Part shown: positions 6,454-14,454 of the stretch, piece after piece
Layout of the letters: the number at the start of each line of letters is the position of its first letter
Numbering within the stretch: position 1 is the first letter of the stretch
Program-made: the position numbers and the translations under genes
Notes under the pieces: model-generated
The model's input: only the letters and a program-made list of their open reading frames with translations
What the model was told of the DNA's origin: nothing
Databases searched by the model: none
Assembly: GCA_013044195.1 (NCBI GenBank)
Contig: JABEUV010000073.1
Location: 1-46,328 of the forward strand
Length of the DNA: 46,328 bases
Origin: Elusimicrobiota bacterium
GTDB taxonomy: Bacteria > Elusimicrobiota > Elusimicrobia > UBA1565 > UBA9628
Reading direction: 5' to 3'

Positions 6454-8982
6454 ATGACGCAAAAGCCCCTCGGGTCTGTCTTGTCTTCCATGCTGATAAT
6501 GACGATTCCGTTTGCTGCCCTTCGCGTCGCTGAAGCGAACAATATGGGCGTTGACAAGACATACAGTCGCAAGTTTATGTTGGGCGAAATCCACAATGAA
6601 TTCGGTGCGCTGAATTCAGCCTACAGCGGCAAACCGCATGTATTGGATTTTTTGAAGGCGGCCGAAAACAACTACGTGGACTGGGTCAACAGTAATCCGC
6701 CGGACAGGAATTATGTCCGTGCGGAGGTCCTCAATGTTCCGAAGGTCGCCAGTATCGTTCTGAATGGGTGGATGAATATCCACCAGATTCGCGAAGCGGG
6801 GGGCGGGAAAAACGAGTTGGACCAAGCGATGGAGGCGATGAGGACGAACCTTGTGAATGTCCTGGGAAAGGATCTTTCCAAAACCACGGCCGACGCTGGT
6901 CCTCGATTTTGGGTTGAGCACCATGAAATCGATGTGAATGACGCGGATACGCATATCGTCGTTTCTCTCGTCACCGCGTTTCACCAGCCTTCCGCGTCTG
7001 CCGGGGGTGCCTCATTGCCGTTCGGAGCGGCCGTGAATTCGAACGGACCGTCTGCGGCGATCGCTCTGGGCCAAAGCGCGTTGGCTGCTGGGGATTTGCC
7101 GACGGCGCTCGCGGACGCCAACCAGGCCGTGCAGGCGGGCGGCGGAGTCAGCGCGCTGGATTTGCGCGGAGACGTGGAATTTAAGATGAATCAGTTCTCC
7201 AACGCGTCGGCCGACGCGCAGGCGGCGCTGAAGTTGAATCCCCAGGACGCGGACGCGGCGTCTTTGCTCCATTTCACCGCGGATCGGGTGGACGGGACGG
7301 CGGCCTCGGACGGCGGCGGGCCGGCCCGAGGCGCGGGCTCGCGCGGGGCGATGAATAGGCCGGGGGCCGGGGCGCAGGATGGAAACTCGGCGCTGGCGGC
7401 AAGCGCCGCGGCCGGAGCGGCGCGCGTGGCGGCGGAGGAGGCGGCGGGCAAGGCGCGCGCAGCACTGGGGCTGGGCGACGGCGAGGCGGCGTCGGCGGCG
7501 ATCGAAAAGGGCCTGGCGGCGGACCCGGGCAATCCCGTCCTGCTGGGCCTGCGCGCGCAGATCGAGGCGCGCAAGGGTCAGTGGGCGAAGTCGCTGGCGG
7601 ACGCGGAGGCCGCGCTGGCCAAGGATCCGAAGAATATCGCTCTGCTGCGCGCCAAGGCGCTGGCGCAGTTGCGCACCAAGGACTACGCGGGCGCCATCGC
7701 GACGGCCAACGAGATGTTGGAGCTCGACCCCAACAATGCCGACGCCTTTGCCATTCGCGGACAGGCGTATGGTCTGCTGGGCAAATACGACATGATGACC
7801 GCCGACCTTCAGAGCGCGGCGGCGCTCGATCCGTATTACAAGGACATCGCGGCTCGGGCGAAGGCGGGGACTCTCGTCGCGCCGGCTGATTCGGACGTGT
7901 TGTTCCTCTTGCCCGGGGAAGGAAACGGCGGCGCGGGCTTCGCGTCCGCTCCGGCGGGGCGCGCGCGGCGCTTCGGCTGGATGCTGGCCTTGGCGGCGGC
8001 GGGCGGCCTGCTCATGGCGTTGGGGCTTCTGGGAACGGTCCTGGCGCCGGCGCGTCGACGCGCGGCCGAGGCGCTGGCGCGGCTGACGCGAACGGGGCCG
8101 ACCGTCGGCGCGCTGCCGGAAAGCGAACCGGCGGCCGTCGCGTCGCCGGTCGCAGGCCTCATCCGCGGCCAGTACGAGCTTTCCCGGGAGATCGGCGTGG
8201 GCGGTATGGGCCGGGTCTACGAGGGCACCGACCGTTCCTTGGGCCGCCGCGTGGCGATCAAGAAGATGCGCGACGAACTGCGCGCCGATCCGCGCGAGCG
8301 CATGCGCTTCGTGGCCGAGGCCAAGACCGTCGCGGCACTCCATCATCCGAACATCGTCGACATCTACGCGATCGCCGAGGAGGGCGCGGACGTCTACCTG
8401 GTGTTCGAATACATCGACGGCAAGACCGCGCATGATCTGGTCTATGAGCGCGGCCGCCTGGAGCCCGCCGTCGCGGCGAGCGTGGCGCGCGCCTGCGCGG
8501 AGGCACTGGAGTTCGCGCACTCGCGCGGCGTGATTCATCGCGACATGAAGCCGTCGAACGTGATGATCGACGCCGCGGGCCGCGTGAAGGTCATGGATTT
8601 CGGCATCGCGCGCGCCGCCAAGGACGCGCTGGCGCGCGGCACCATGACCAACACCGTCATCGGCACGCCGCCCTACATGGCGCCGGAGCAGGAGCAGGGG
8701 CAGGTGCGCCGCGAGTCGGACGTGTATGCTCTGGCGATCTGCACCTACGAGATGCTGGTCGGTGAACTGCCGTTTTCCGGCGTGGGCATGGGGATGTCCC
8801 TCAATAAGTTGAACATGGCCTACGAGCCGGCGACGAAGCGGGTGCCGGGATTGCCTGCAGCCGTTGATGCGGCATTCGCACGCGCCTTCCAACCCGATCC
8901 GGGCAAGCGCTGGAGCTCGCCGCGCGAGTTCGTCACGGCGCTGGATGCCGCGTTGACCTCGCCCGCCGCGGCGCGCGCCTGA
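6454..8982 (+). CDS. Second receptor-like Ser/Thr protein kinase with outside TPR region
   Basis: 842 residues with the same plan as the preceding gene. There is an N-terminal hydrophobic signal (about residues 8-28) and an unrecognised N-terminal domain to about 180, encoded by clearly less GC-rich DNA. TPR-like repeats follow (about 190-275 and 315-470), then a membrane helix near 510-535 and a kinase domain from about 570. Kinase motifs: EIGVGGMGRVYEG, Lys603 in VAIKKM, HRDMKPSNVM (Asp697), VMDFGIAR, PPYMAPEQEQ. The catalytic set is complete. The kinase domains of the pair are close to each other while the N-terminal domains share little, suggesting duplication with a changed sensor. It has its own strong leaderless promoter, so it can be controlled separately. 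Ligand and substrates cannot be told from sequence. Confidence 0.85.
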   Translation: MTQKPLGSVLSSMLIMTIPFAALRVAEANNMGVDKTYSRKFMLGEIHNEFGALNSAYSGKPHVLDFLKAAENNYVDWVNSNPPDRNYVRAEVLNVPKVASIVLNGWMNIHQIREAGGGKNELDQAMEAMRTNLVNVLGKDLSKTTADAGPRFWVEHHEIDVNDADTHIVVSLVTAFHQPSASAGGASLPFGAAVNSNGPSAAIALGQSALAAGDLPTALADANQAVQAGGGVSALDLRGDVEFKMNQFSNASADAQAALKLNPQDADAASLLHFTADRVDGTAASDGGGPARGAGSRGAMNRPGAGAQDGNSALAASAAAGAARVAAEEAAGKARAALGLGDGEAASAAIEKGLAADPGNPVLLGLRAQIEARKGQWAKSLADAEAALAKDPKNIALLRAKALAQLRTKDYAGAIATANEMLELDPNNADAFAIRGQAYGLLGKYDMMTADLQSAAALDPYYKDIAARAKAGTLVAPADSDVLFLLPGEGNGGAGFASAPAGRARRFGWMLALAAAGGLLMALGLLGTVLAPARRRAAEALARLTRTGPTVGALPESEPAAVASPVAGLIRGQYELSREIGVGGMGRVYEGTDRSLGRRVAIKKMRDELRADPRERMRFVAEAKTVAALHHPNIVDIYAIAEEGADVYLVFEYIDGKTAHDLVYERGRLEPAVAASVARACAEALEFAHSRGVIHRDMKPSNVMIDAAGRVKVMDFGIARAAKDALARGTMTNTVIGTPPYMAPEQEQGQVRRESDVYALAICTYEMLVGELPFSGVGMGMSLNKLNMAYEPATKRVPGLPAAVDAAFARAFQPDPGKRWSSPREFVTALDAALTSPAAARA

Positions 8983-9010
8983 CGTCCGCATCGGGCTCTG
9001 CCGTCGAAAT

Positions 9011-9019
9011 TGATAGAAT
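9011..9019 (+). promoter_or_regulatory. Leaderless extended -10 promoter of the PBP gene
   Basis: TGA-TAGAAT (hexamer 9014-9019) is an extended -10. The hexamer ends 6 nt before ATG 9026, so +1 should be the start codon itself. The -35 is weak, as is usual for extended -10 promoters. Confidence 0.65.
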
Positions 9020-9025
9020 CCGCCG

Positions 9026-11371
9026 ATGCCGCGGCTGAGATTCTATCTGCTGGTCGTGCTTGCCTTGGTCGCGATCGGGGCGGGCTCCTGGACCTTGCGC
9101 AAACTGCTGATCGGCCTGCCGCCGTTGCAGGCTCTTGAGGACTACGCGCCGTCCTTGACCACGCGCATCTACGACTCCAAGGGCCAGGTCGTCGCCGAGT
9201 TGTCGATCGAGAAGCGCGCGCTCCTGCCGCTGTCGAAGATTCCCGTCGACCTGCAGAACGCGGTGATCGCCGTCGAGGACGACGGCTTCTTCCATCATTG
9301 GGGCATCTCGCCCAAAGGCATGCTCCGGTCGGCGCTGCGCGACCTGCTGGCGCGGCGCGTGGTGCAGGGTGCTTCGACGATCACCCAGCAGTTGGCCAAG
9401 CAGATATTTCTGAAGCCGGAGAAGAAATTCTCGCGCAAGATCCGCGAGGTCCTGCTGGCCCTGCAGATCGAGCGCAATTTCTCCAAGCAGGAAATCCTGC
9501 AGTTCTACCTGAACCAGGTGTATTTCGGCGAGGGCGCCTACGGCGCTCAGTCGGCGGCGCGCAACTATTTCGGCAAGGACATCTCGGACCTGAGCCTGGG
9601 CGATTGCGCGCTGCTGGCCGGCCTCATCCGCGCGCCGCACGCCAACTCTCCTTTCGTCAATCCCGAGAACGCCCGCCGCCGCCGCGCCGTCGTGCTCCAG
9701 CGCATGGTGGACGCGGACATGATCACGCCCGCCCAGCGCGACGCGGCCGACGCCGAAGCCCTGCCGGCGGCCCGTCCCCAGGGCCTGGCCACGCAGGCGC
9801 CCTACTTCGTCGAGCACGTGCGCCAGCGCCTGGAGCGCACCTACGGCACGGCCGCCGTGTGGCGTGGGGGGCTCAAGGTCTACACGACGCTCGATCTGGA
9901 CGTGGAGAGCGACGCCGAGGCGAAGATGGAGAAGGCTCTGTCGGCCTTCGACGCTCAAGCCCAGGCGGAGCGCGACGCGAAGACGAAGGCTCTGCTGGCG
10001 ACCGGCGCGGCCCTGCCTCCGGATGTGTCCACCGGCCCGGTCGTCAAGATTCAGGGCGCGTTTGTTTTGATGGACGTGAAATCCGGCGCGGTCCGCGCGA
10101 TGATCGGCGGTCGCGACTCAAAGTTCAACCGCGTGACCCAGGCCCGACGCCAGCCCGGCTCCACGTTCAAGCCGTTCGTGTGGGCGGCGGCGCTGAACTC
10201 GGGGCTGACGGCCGCCAGCCTGGTCGACGACTCGCCGCTGGCGTATTATTTCGATGGCCGCGACTGGCGCCTGCTTGAGGGCGCGACGGACCAATACTCG
10301 ATTGCGCTCGCCACCCAGCCGTTTGCGGCTTCCCCGGACTTCAAGATCTGGGTGCCCAACGACTTCGAGGGCAAGTTCCTGGGCCGCATCACCTTGCGCA
10401 AGGCGCTGGAGGAATCGCGCAACATCGCCTCGATCAACCTGATCACCCAGGTGGGCCCGCCCGTGGTCGTGGAGATCGCGCGCCGCGCCGGAATCGTCTC
10501 GGCGCTTGAGCCGGCGCCGGCTCTGGGGCTGGGCGCGTCGGTGGTCACGCCGCTGGAGATGACCGACGCCTTCGCCGCTTTCGCCAACGGCGGGGTCGCG
10601 GTCACGCCGTACACCATCGAGCGCGTGGAGGACTCCAGCGGCCGTGTGCTGGAGTCTCACGCGCCGTCCGAGCGCGAGGCGATGACGCCCCAACTCGCCT
10701 ACCTGGTGACGAACCTGATGAAAGGCGTCGTCGAACACGGCACCGGACGCAACGCGCGGCGTCTGGGCCGGCCGCTCGCGGGCAAGACCGGCACGTCCAA
10801 CGACAATCGCGACCTGTGGTTCATCGGTTTCACGCCCGACCTCGCGGCCGCCGCGTGGATGGGCTACGACGACTTCTCCTCCTTGGGGCGCAAGGACTGG
10901 ACCGGAGGCTCGACCGTCGTGCCGTGGTGGACCGACATCATGTCCGACGTGCTCAAGGACTCGCCCAAGCGCGATTTTCCGGTGCCGCTGGGCATCAAGT
11001 TCGCGGCGATCGATGCGCAGACCGGCCTGCGCTTCGGTCCGCAGTGCCCGAAGAGAAACAAACTGCTCGAGGCGTTCCTGGACGGCACCGTTCCAAAATA
11101 CTGCACGATCGACCATGACAAGCCGCTGGCGCCGCAGCTCCTGGCGCTGCCGGCGGTCGGTCCGTCCGTCTCGTCGCCCCAGCCCGCCGCGTCCTCGACC
11201 ACGGTTCCGGCGGTCGTCGGGGCGGCGGCCGCGGCGGTCCCGGCCGCGATCCCGCCGTCGGCCGCTCCGGCGAAGGCGACGGGCGACGAGCCGCCTCCCC
11301 TGCCCTCGGATGAGGATTTGGAAAAGGGAAAGACGCCGGACCGCAACGGCGAGCCGGACGGTTTGGAATAG
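9026..11371 (+). CDS. Bifunctional penicillin-binding protein 1A (glycosyltransferase + transpeptidase)
   Basis: Class A PBP, 781 residues, that polymerises lipid II and cross-links peptidoglycan on the outer face of the inner membrane. One N-terminal membrane anchor (about residues 5-30). The GT51 domain (about 45-230) has the catalytic Glu84 in AVEDDGFFHHWGI and QGASTITQQLAKQIF. The transpeptidase domain (about 300-640) has the Ser-x-x-Lys site STFK (Ser379), SRN in the second motif and KTGTS near 587-591. The C-terminus is a Pro/Ala/Ser-rich, then acidic tail. The full catalytic set is present. Start ATG 9026 fits the leaderless promoter. The next gene follows after 11 nt with a GGAG site and probably belongs to the same transcript. 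Confidence 0.93.
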   Translation: MPRLRFYLLVVLALVAIGAGSWTLRKLLIGLPPLQALEDYAPSLTTRIYDSKGQVVAELSIEKRALLPLSKIPVDLQNAVIAVEDDGFFHHWGISPKGMLRSALRDLLARRVVQGASTITQQLAKQIFLKPEKKFSRKIREVLLALQIERNFSKQEILQFYLNQVYFGEGAYGAQSAARNYFGKDISDLSLGDCALLAGLIRAPHANSPFVNPENARRRRAVVLQRMVDADMITPAQRDAADAEALPAARPQGLATQAPYFVEHVRQRLERTYGTAAVWRGGLKVYTTLDLDVESDAEAKMEKALSAFDAQAQAERDAKTKALLATGAALPPDVSTGPVVKIQGAFVLMDVKSGAVRAMIGGRDSKFNRVTQARRQPGSTFKPFVWAAALNSGLTAASLVDDSPLAYYFDGRDWRLLEGATDQYSIALATQPFAASPDFKIWVPNDFEGKFLGRITLRKALEESRNIASINLITQVGPPVVVEIARRAGIVSALEPAPALGLGASVVTPLEMTDAFAAFANGGVAVTPYTIERVEDSSGRVLESHAPSEREAMTPQLAYLVTNLMKGVVEHGTGRNARRLGRPLAGKTGTSNDNRDLWFIGFTPDLAAAAWMGYDDFSSLGRKDWTGGSTVVPWWTDIMSDVLKDSPKRDFPVPLGIKFAAIDAQTGLRFGPQCPKRNKLLEAFLDGTVPKYCTIDHDKPLAPQLLALPAVGPSVSSPQPAASSTTVPAVVGAAAAAVPAAIPPSAAPAKATGDEPPPLPSDEDLEKGKTPDRNGEPDGLE

Positions 11372-11382
11372 CGGAGCGGCGC

Positions 11383-12204
11383 GTGGACGACCCCGGCGGC
11401 GTCAAGCGCGGCTTCGCGATCGGCGCCGCGTGCGGCCTCCTGGTGGTGGCGTGGCTTTGGCTGTCCCGGCCCGAGGACGTCGGACTGTCGTCGAGCGGCT
11501 TTGACGCGGGCGGCCTTGTCGGAGGGCTGGCCAGCGGCTCTCGCCCGGGACTGTTCGACGCGCGTCGTCCGACCGTTCGGCCGCTGATCGGGCGTGACGG
11601 CGGTCCGGCGCGCGTCGAGAATGCGGTCGCTGCGTCTGGGGCTTCGACCGCCGCCGCGCCCCCGGACGGCGCCGCGGAACTGACGAGCCTCGGGGCGCCG
11701 TCCGATCCGGCGGGACTCCAGCGCCTGGGAACGCAGAAGGGACTTCTATCTCGGTTGGTCGCAGCGGCGGCCGCGCATCCGGCCGCGCTGCGCGCCCTGC
11801 TCAACAACAAGCTTTTGGTCGACGCCTATTTCTCCCGAGACCTGGTGAGCCGCAATTGCGCCAGCGGCGCGGCGCTCAAATCTTACCTGATGAACGGGTC
11901 CGATCCCCAGGGCGTGTCCGAGGAAGTTTCGCTTGTTCGGGGCTATCTCGGCGATCCCGCGGCGGCGTCGTCGGCCGTCGGCGCCGCTGCGGGCACGGAA
12001 TTCGCTCAGCGCTTGGCGTCGTGTCCGTCGGTGCGGCAACTCGCTGCGGATCCCGGAGCCGGGTTGCAGATCGCCGCGGCCAACCCGGCCTTGCTCGGTC
12101 TCGTGGCGGATCCGGCGGCGGCCGCGGCGCTCTCCTCCAATGCGCAGGCCTCGGCCGCGCTTGCGGGCGTAAAAGCGGCGCTGTCCGCGCCGCAGACGCC
12201 TTGA
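11383..12204 (+). CDS. Membrane-anchored Ala-rich protein of unknown function
   Basis: 273 residues from a GTG start preceded by GGAG at 7 nt. One hydrophobic segment near residues 9-28 (FAIGAACGLLVVAWLWL) suggests an inner-membrane anchor with the rest outside. A flexible Ala/Gly/Pro stretch follows to about residue 110, then a helical Ala-rich domain with two Cys (in NCASGAALKSYL and ASCPSVRQLAADP) that could pair. I do not recognise a family. It lies 11 nt after the PBP gene, so a role in envelope or wall assembly is plausible but only by context. The downstream gene has its own promoter whose -35 overlaps this stop codon. Confidence 0.65.
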   Translation: MDDPGGVKRGFAIGAACGLLVVAWLWLSRPEDVGLSSSGFDAGGLVGGLASGSRPGLFDARRPTVRPLIGRDGGPARVENAVAASGASTAAAPPDGAAELTSLGAPSDPAGLQRLGTQKGLLSRLVAAAAAHPAALRALLNNKLLVDAYFSRDLVSRNCASGAALKSYLMNGSDPQGVSEEVSLVRGYLGDPAAASSAVGAAAGTEFAQRLASCPSVRQLAADPGAGLQIAAANPALLGLVADPAAAAALSSNAQASAALAGVKAALSAPQTP

Positions 12205-12229
12205 CGAGACGCTTGATTCCGTCTATCAT
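12201..12229 (+). promoter_or_regulatory. Leaderless promoter of the DUF3014-like gene
   Basis: TTGACG (12201-12206), 17-nt spacer, TATCAT (12224-12229), then 6 nt to GTG 12236. Predicted +1 is the G of GTG. The -35 overlaps the TGA of the upstream gene. Confidence 0.75.
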
Positions 12230-12235
12230 TCGAGC

Positions 12236-13048
12236 GTGAACGACAAGAAAAAGATCGCCGCCGCCGGTGCCGTCGCCGTCGTCCTCCTCGCCGCTTTTTT
12301 CATGCTCCATCAAAAATCCGCGCCGCCGCCCGCGCCCGTCGCCGCGGCGCCCGTCCCGGCCCCTGCGCCCACACCCGTTCCCGCACCTGTCGCCGCGCCG
12401 ACGCCTCCGCCCGCACCGGAGATTCCTTTGCCCGAACTGGCTCAAAGCGACGATTTCCTTCGCGAGCAAGCCAAGGGCCTGTCCGCCGATCCAAGCTTCG
12501 CGGGCTGGCTCAAGGCCCGCCATCTGCTCAGCCGCCTTGTTGCCGGGACCGATCTGATCGTGGCCGGGAAAATCCCGTCGGACAGCCTCGGCTTTATTGC
12601 GCCGCGGCGGCGTTTCACCGCCGCTCGGCGCGGCGGCCGTCTGGTGGTCGGCCCGAAATCCTTCGCGCGCTACGACGCGCTGGCCTCGGCGTTCTCTTCC
12701 ATCGACGCGAAAGGCGCCGCGACGCTTTACCAGAAGACCGAGCCGCTTTTTAAACAGGCTTGCCAGGAACTGGGAGACAAGACCTGCGATTACCGCGCCG
12801 CGTTCCAGCGCGCGGCCGGGGAGATACTTCAGACGCCGTCTCCGGCCGGGGACTTGGAAGTCCGAGCCAAGCCCAACGGCTTAATCTACACCTACGCCGA
12901 CGACGCGTTGGAGCGTTTGGACCCGGTCCAAAAGCTGGTTCTGCGCATGGGCCCGCAAAACGAGCGCAAGGTTCAGGATAAGGTGCGCGAACTGGCGGCG
13001 GCGCTGGGAATCACCGCCGATCAGCTCCCGACGGCTCCCGCCCCCTAG
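12236..13048 (+). CDS. DUF3014-type membrane-anchored protein
   Basis: 270 residues. A short basic N-terminus and one membrane helix (about residues 8-24) are followed by a Pro/Ala/Val linker (about 29-62) and a globular domain. That domain shows features I associate with DUF3014 proteins of proteobacteria: SDDFLREQAKGLSADPSFAGW near its start, then SFARYDALASAFSSIDA, ATLYQKTEPLFKQACQELG and VQKLVLRMGPQNERKVQDK. The biochemical role of the family is unknown; the anchor places the domain in the periplasm. The GTG start is fixed by the promoter 6 nt upstream. It is followed convergently by the oxidoreductase remnant. Confidence 0.65.
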   Translation: MNDKKKIAAAGAVAVVLLAAFFMLHQKSAPPPAPVAAAPVPAPAPTPVPAPVAAPTPPPAPEIPLPELAQSDDFLREQAKGLSADPSFAGWLKARHLLSRLVAGTDLIVAGKIPSDSLGFIAPRRRFTAARRGGRLVVGPKSFARYDALASAFSSIDAKGAATLYQKTEPLFKQACQELGDKTCDYRAAFQRAAGEILQTPSPAGDLEVRAKPNGLIYTYADDALERLDPVQKLVLRMGPQNERKVQDKVRELAAALGITADQLPTAPAP

Positions 13049-13053
13049 TATTT

Positions 13054-13265
13054 TTACGGGATCAGGACGATCTTGCCGATCCGGGGCAGTAAGGCGGTTC
13101 CGGCTTGGCGGGGTATGTTCCCGCGCGCACGTAGGCGTCCACGGGATTGACGCCGACGGCTTTCACGGCCACGACGACCTGTCCTGGCCCGGGCGTCGGA
13201 TCGGGGACGTCCTCGAGTTTTAAGACTTCGGGACCGCCGAACGCCCGGACCAGGATGGCCTTCAT
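13054..13265 (-). pseudogene. Quinone oxidoreductase / zinc-type alcohol dehydrogenase gene with internal deletion
   Basis: The ATG at 13265 begins a normal MDR-family N-terminus: MKAILVRAFGGPEVLKLEDV, GPGQVVVAVKAVGVNPVDAY and PEPPYCPG. Just after this, near 13080, the frame runs into SARSS and stops at 13062. The neighbouring frame from the same point encodes RIGKIVLIP followed by TAA at 13054-13056, which looks like the usual C-terminus of this family. The central part of about 250 residues, with the NADPH-binding fold, is therefore missing and the two ends are joined out of frame. The remnant sits 3 nt downstream of the nitroreductase gene and was probably its operon partner. A mis-assembly collapse cannot be excluded from one sequence. 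Confidence 0.7.
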
Positions 13266-13268
13266 GGC

Positions 13269-13937
13269 TTAGAGCTTCTCAAGAAGCTCGTTCTTCTCGA
13301 AGCGCACCTTCGCGAGCTTCGCGTAGGCGTCGTCGCACGCGCGGTAGCCGGCCGTCGCGACGAACACCGCGTTCCAGCCCTTGGCCGGCAGGCCCAGGAT
13401 CTGGTCGTATTGCGTCTGGTCGATGCCTTCCATGGGGCAGGCGTCCACGCCGAGCGCGGCGGCGGAGGTTAGGAACACGCCGAGCGTGATGTAGACCTGG
13501 CGGATGGCCCAGGCCTGGACGCGCGCGGGCTCCTGGGAGACCGAGCCGAGCATCATCTTCTTGTACTGCTCCAGGGCTTCCTTCGGCAAGCGGCGCACCT
13601 CGGAAATCCTTTCAATGAAGCGCTCGACGTGGTCGGGCCCCAAGTCCTTCTTGACCGCGAACACCACCAGCTTGTCGGCGTCGACGATCTGCGACTGTCC
13701 CCACGACGCGGGCTGAAGCTTAACGCGCAGGGCCTTATCCTCGACGACGAAGAACTTATAAGGCTGGAGTCCGTAGGACGACGGGGCGAGTACGAGCGAC
13801 TCCTCGAGGGCGCTCCACAGCGGCGCGGGGATCTTGCGGGCGGCGTCGAACTTCTTGGTCGCGATGCGCCAGCGCAGGCTGGACAGCAGGGCGTCCGGGG
13901 TGACGGCGGCGGTTGCGTCGGGTGCAATGACGGTCAT
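13269..13937 (-). CDS. NAD(P)H nitroreductase family oxidoreductase (FMN)
   Basis: 222 residues of the nitroreductase fold. FMN-contacting N-terminal motif RWRIATKKFDAARKIP, then LVLAPSSYGLQPYKFFVV (typical of NfsB/YdgI-like enzymes), and C-terminal GVDACPMEGIDQTQYDQILGL. The family reduces nitroaromatics, quinones and other electrophiles using NAD(P)H in the cytosol. The ATG at 13937 has a strong GGAGG site at 8 nt. It is transcribed after the Rrf2 regulator (gap 37 nt) and is followed by the damaged quinone oxidoreductase. The gene set suggests a response to electrophile or oxidative stress under Rrf2 control, which is an inference from context. Confidence 0.85.
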   Translation of the reverse strand: MTVIAPDATAAVTPDALLSSLRWRIATKKFDAARKIPAPLWSALEESLVLAPSSYGLQPYKFFVVEDKALRVKLQPASWGQSQIVDADKLVVFAVKKDLGPDHVERFIERISEVRRLPKEALEQYKKMMLGSVSQEPARVQAWAIRQVYITLGVFLTSAAALGVDACPMEGIDQTQYDQILGLPAKGWNAVFVATAGYRACDDAYAKLAKVRFEKNELLEKL

Positions 13938-13951
13938 TTGAAACCTCCGTT

Positions 13952-13966
13952 GTTACATTTAGTGAC
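13952..13966 (-). promoter_or_regulatory. Candidate Rrf2 operator before the nitroreductase
   Basis: GTCACTAAATGTAAC on the minus strand has imperfect dyad arms (GTnAC...GTnAC). A related arm pair, GTAAC-N7-GTTCC, covers the -10 of the Rrf2 promoter at 14397-14413. The shared arms suggest a common operator; support is only two sites. Confidence 0.3.
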
Positions 13967-13974
13967 GAAAAAAA

Positions 13975-14394
13975 TCACGCCGGTCTGGGCAGTTGGCCCA
14001 CGACGTCGGCCAAAGTCGCGCGCTTGAGTTCGGGAACCACCTTGGATTCCACGCGCTTGAACACGCCGTCTAGGATCGCCTTCATCCGGCAGGAGACGGG
14101 GCATTGGTCGTTGCCTTTTTCCGGCAGAGCGAAGAACCCGCCTTCCTCCACGGCCGCATAGACGTCGTAAAGACGAATCTTCCCGGCCGGGCGGGCGAGA
14201 CGAAAGCCGCCCTTGGCGCCGTGCGCGGACTCGACGATGCCGGCGCGCGAAAGCTGGGCGAGCAAGCGGCGGATCACCACCGGGTTCGTCGCCACCGAAC
14301 TTGCGATCTCTCGCGAACTGTGGCGCGCGTCCTCATGCCAAGCGATGACCGCCAGCGCGTGGACCGCGACCGCGAAACGGGAGTTGGCCGCCAT
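13975..14394 (-). CDS. Rrf2-family transcriptional regulator
   Basis: 139 residues. Winged-helix DNA-binding domain with the Rrf2 features FAVAVHALAVIAWH near the N-terminus, SSREIASSVATNPVVIRRLL as recognition helix region and GGFRLARPAGKIRLYDVYAA as the wing. Two Cys lie in NDQCPVSCRMKAI (spacing C-x3-C); this is fewer than the three Cys that hold the cluster in IscR or NsrR, so thiol-based sensing as in YwnA- or CymR-like members is an alternative. First gene of the operon with the nitroreductase and the oxidoreductase remnant, hence probably autoregulatory. Start ATG 14394 lies 8 nt after a consensus -10. Confidence 0.87.
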   Translation of the reverse strand: MAANSRFAVAVHALAVIAWHEDARHSSREIASSVATNPVVIRRLLAQLSRAGIVESAHGAKGGFRLARPAGKIRLYDVYAAVEEGGFFALPEKGNDQCPVSCRMKAILDGVFKRVESKVVPELKRATLADVVGQLPRPA

Positions 14395-14402
14395 ATGTAA
14401 CC

Positions 14403-14431
14403 ATTATAGTTCCCAATTAAAGACGAGTCAA
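14403..14431 (-). promoter_or_regulatory. Strong promoter of the Rrf2-nitroreductase operon
   Basis: On the minus strand: TTGACT (14431-14426), 17-nt spacer, TATAAT (14408-14403). It ends 8 nt before ATG 14394, giving about 2 nt of leader. Confidence 0.8.
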
Positions 14432-14439
14432 GCGCTATT

Positions 14440-14448
14440 TGCTAAGAT
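14440..14448 (+). promoter_or_regulatory. Leaderless extended -10 promoter of the carrier gene
   Basis: TGC-TAAGAT (hexamer 14443-14448), then 6 nt to GTG 14455. It is divergent from the Rrf2 promoter, about 35 bp away. Confidence 0.6.
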
Positions 14449-14454
14449 GACCCC

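Noticed and set aside
4688-6562. Long minus-strand open frame opposite the first kinase (and a similar one at 7012-8991)
   Set aside because: Arg/Ala-rich translation without any domain; it mirrors a gene with intact kinase motifs and arises from high GC content.
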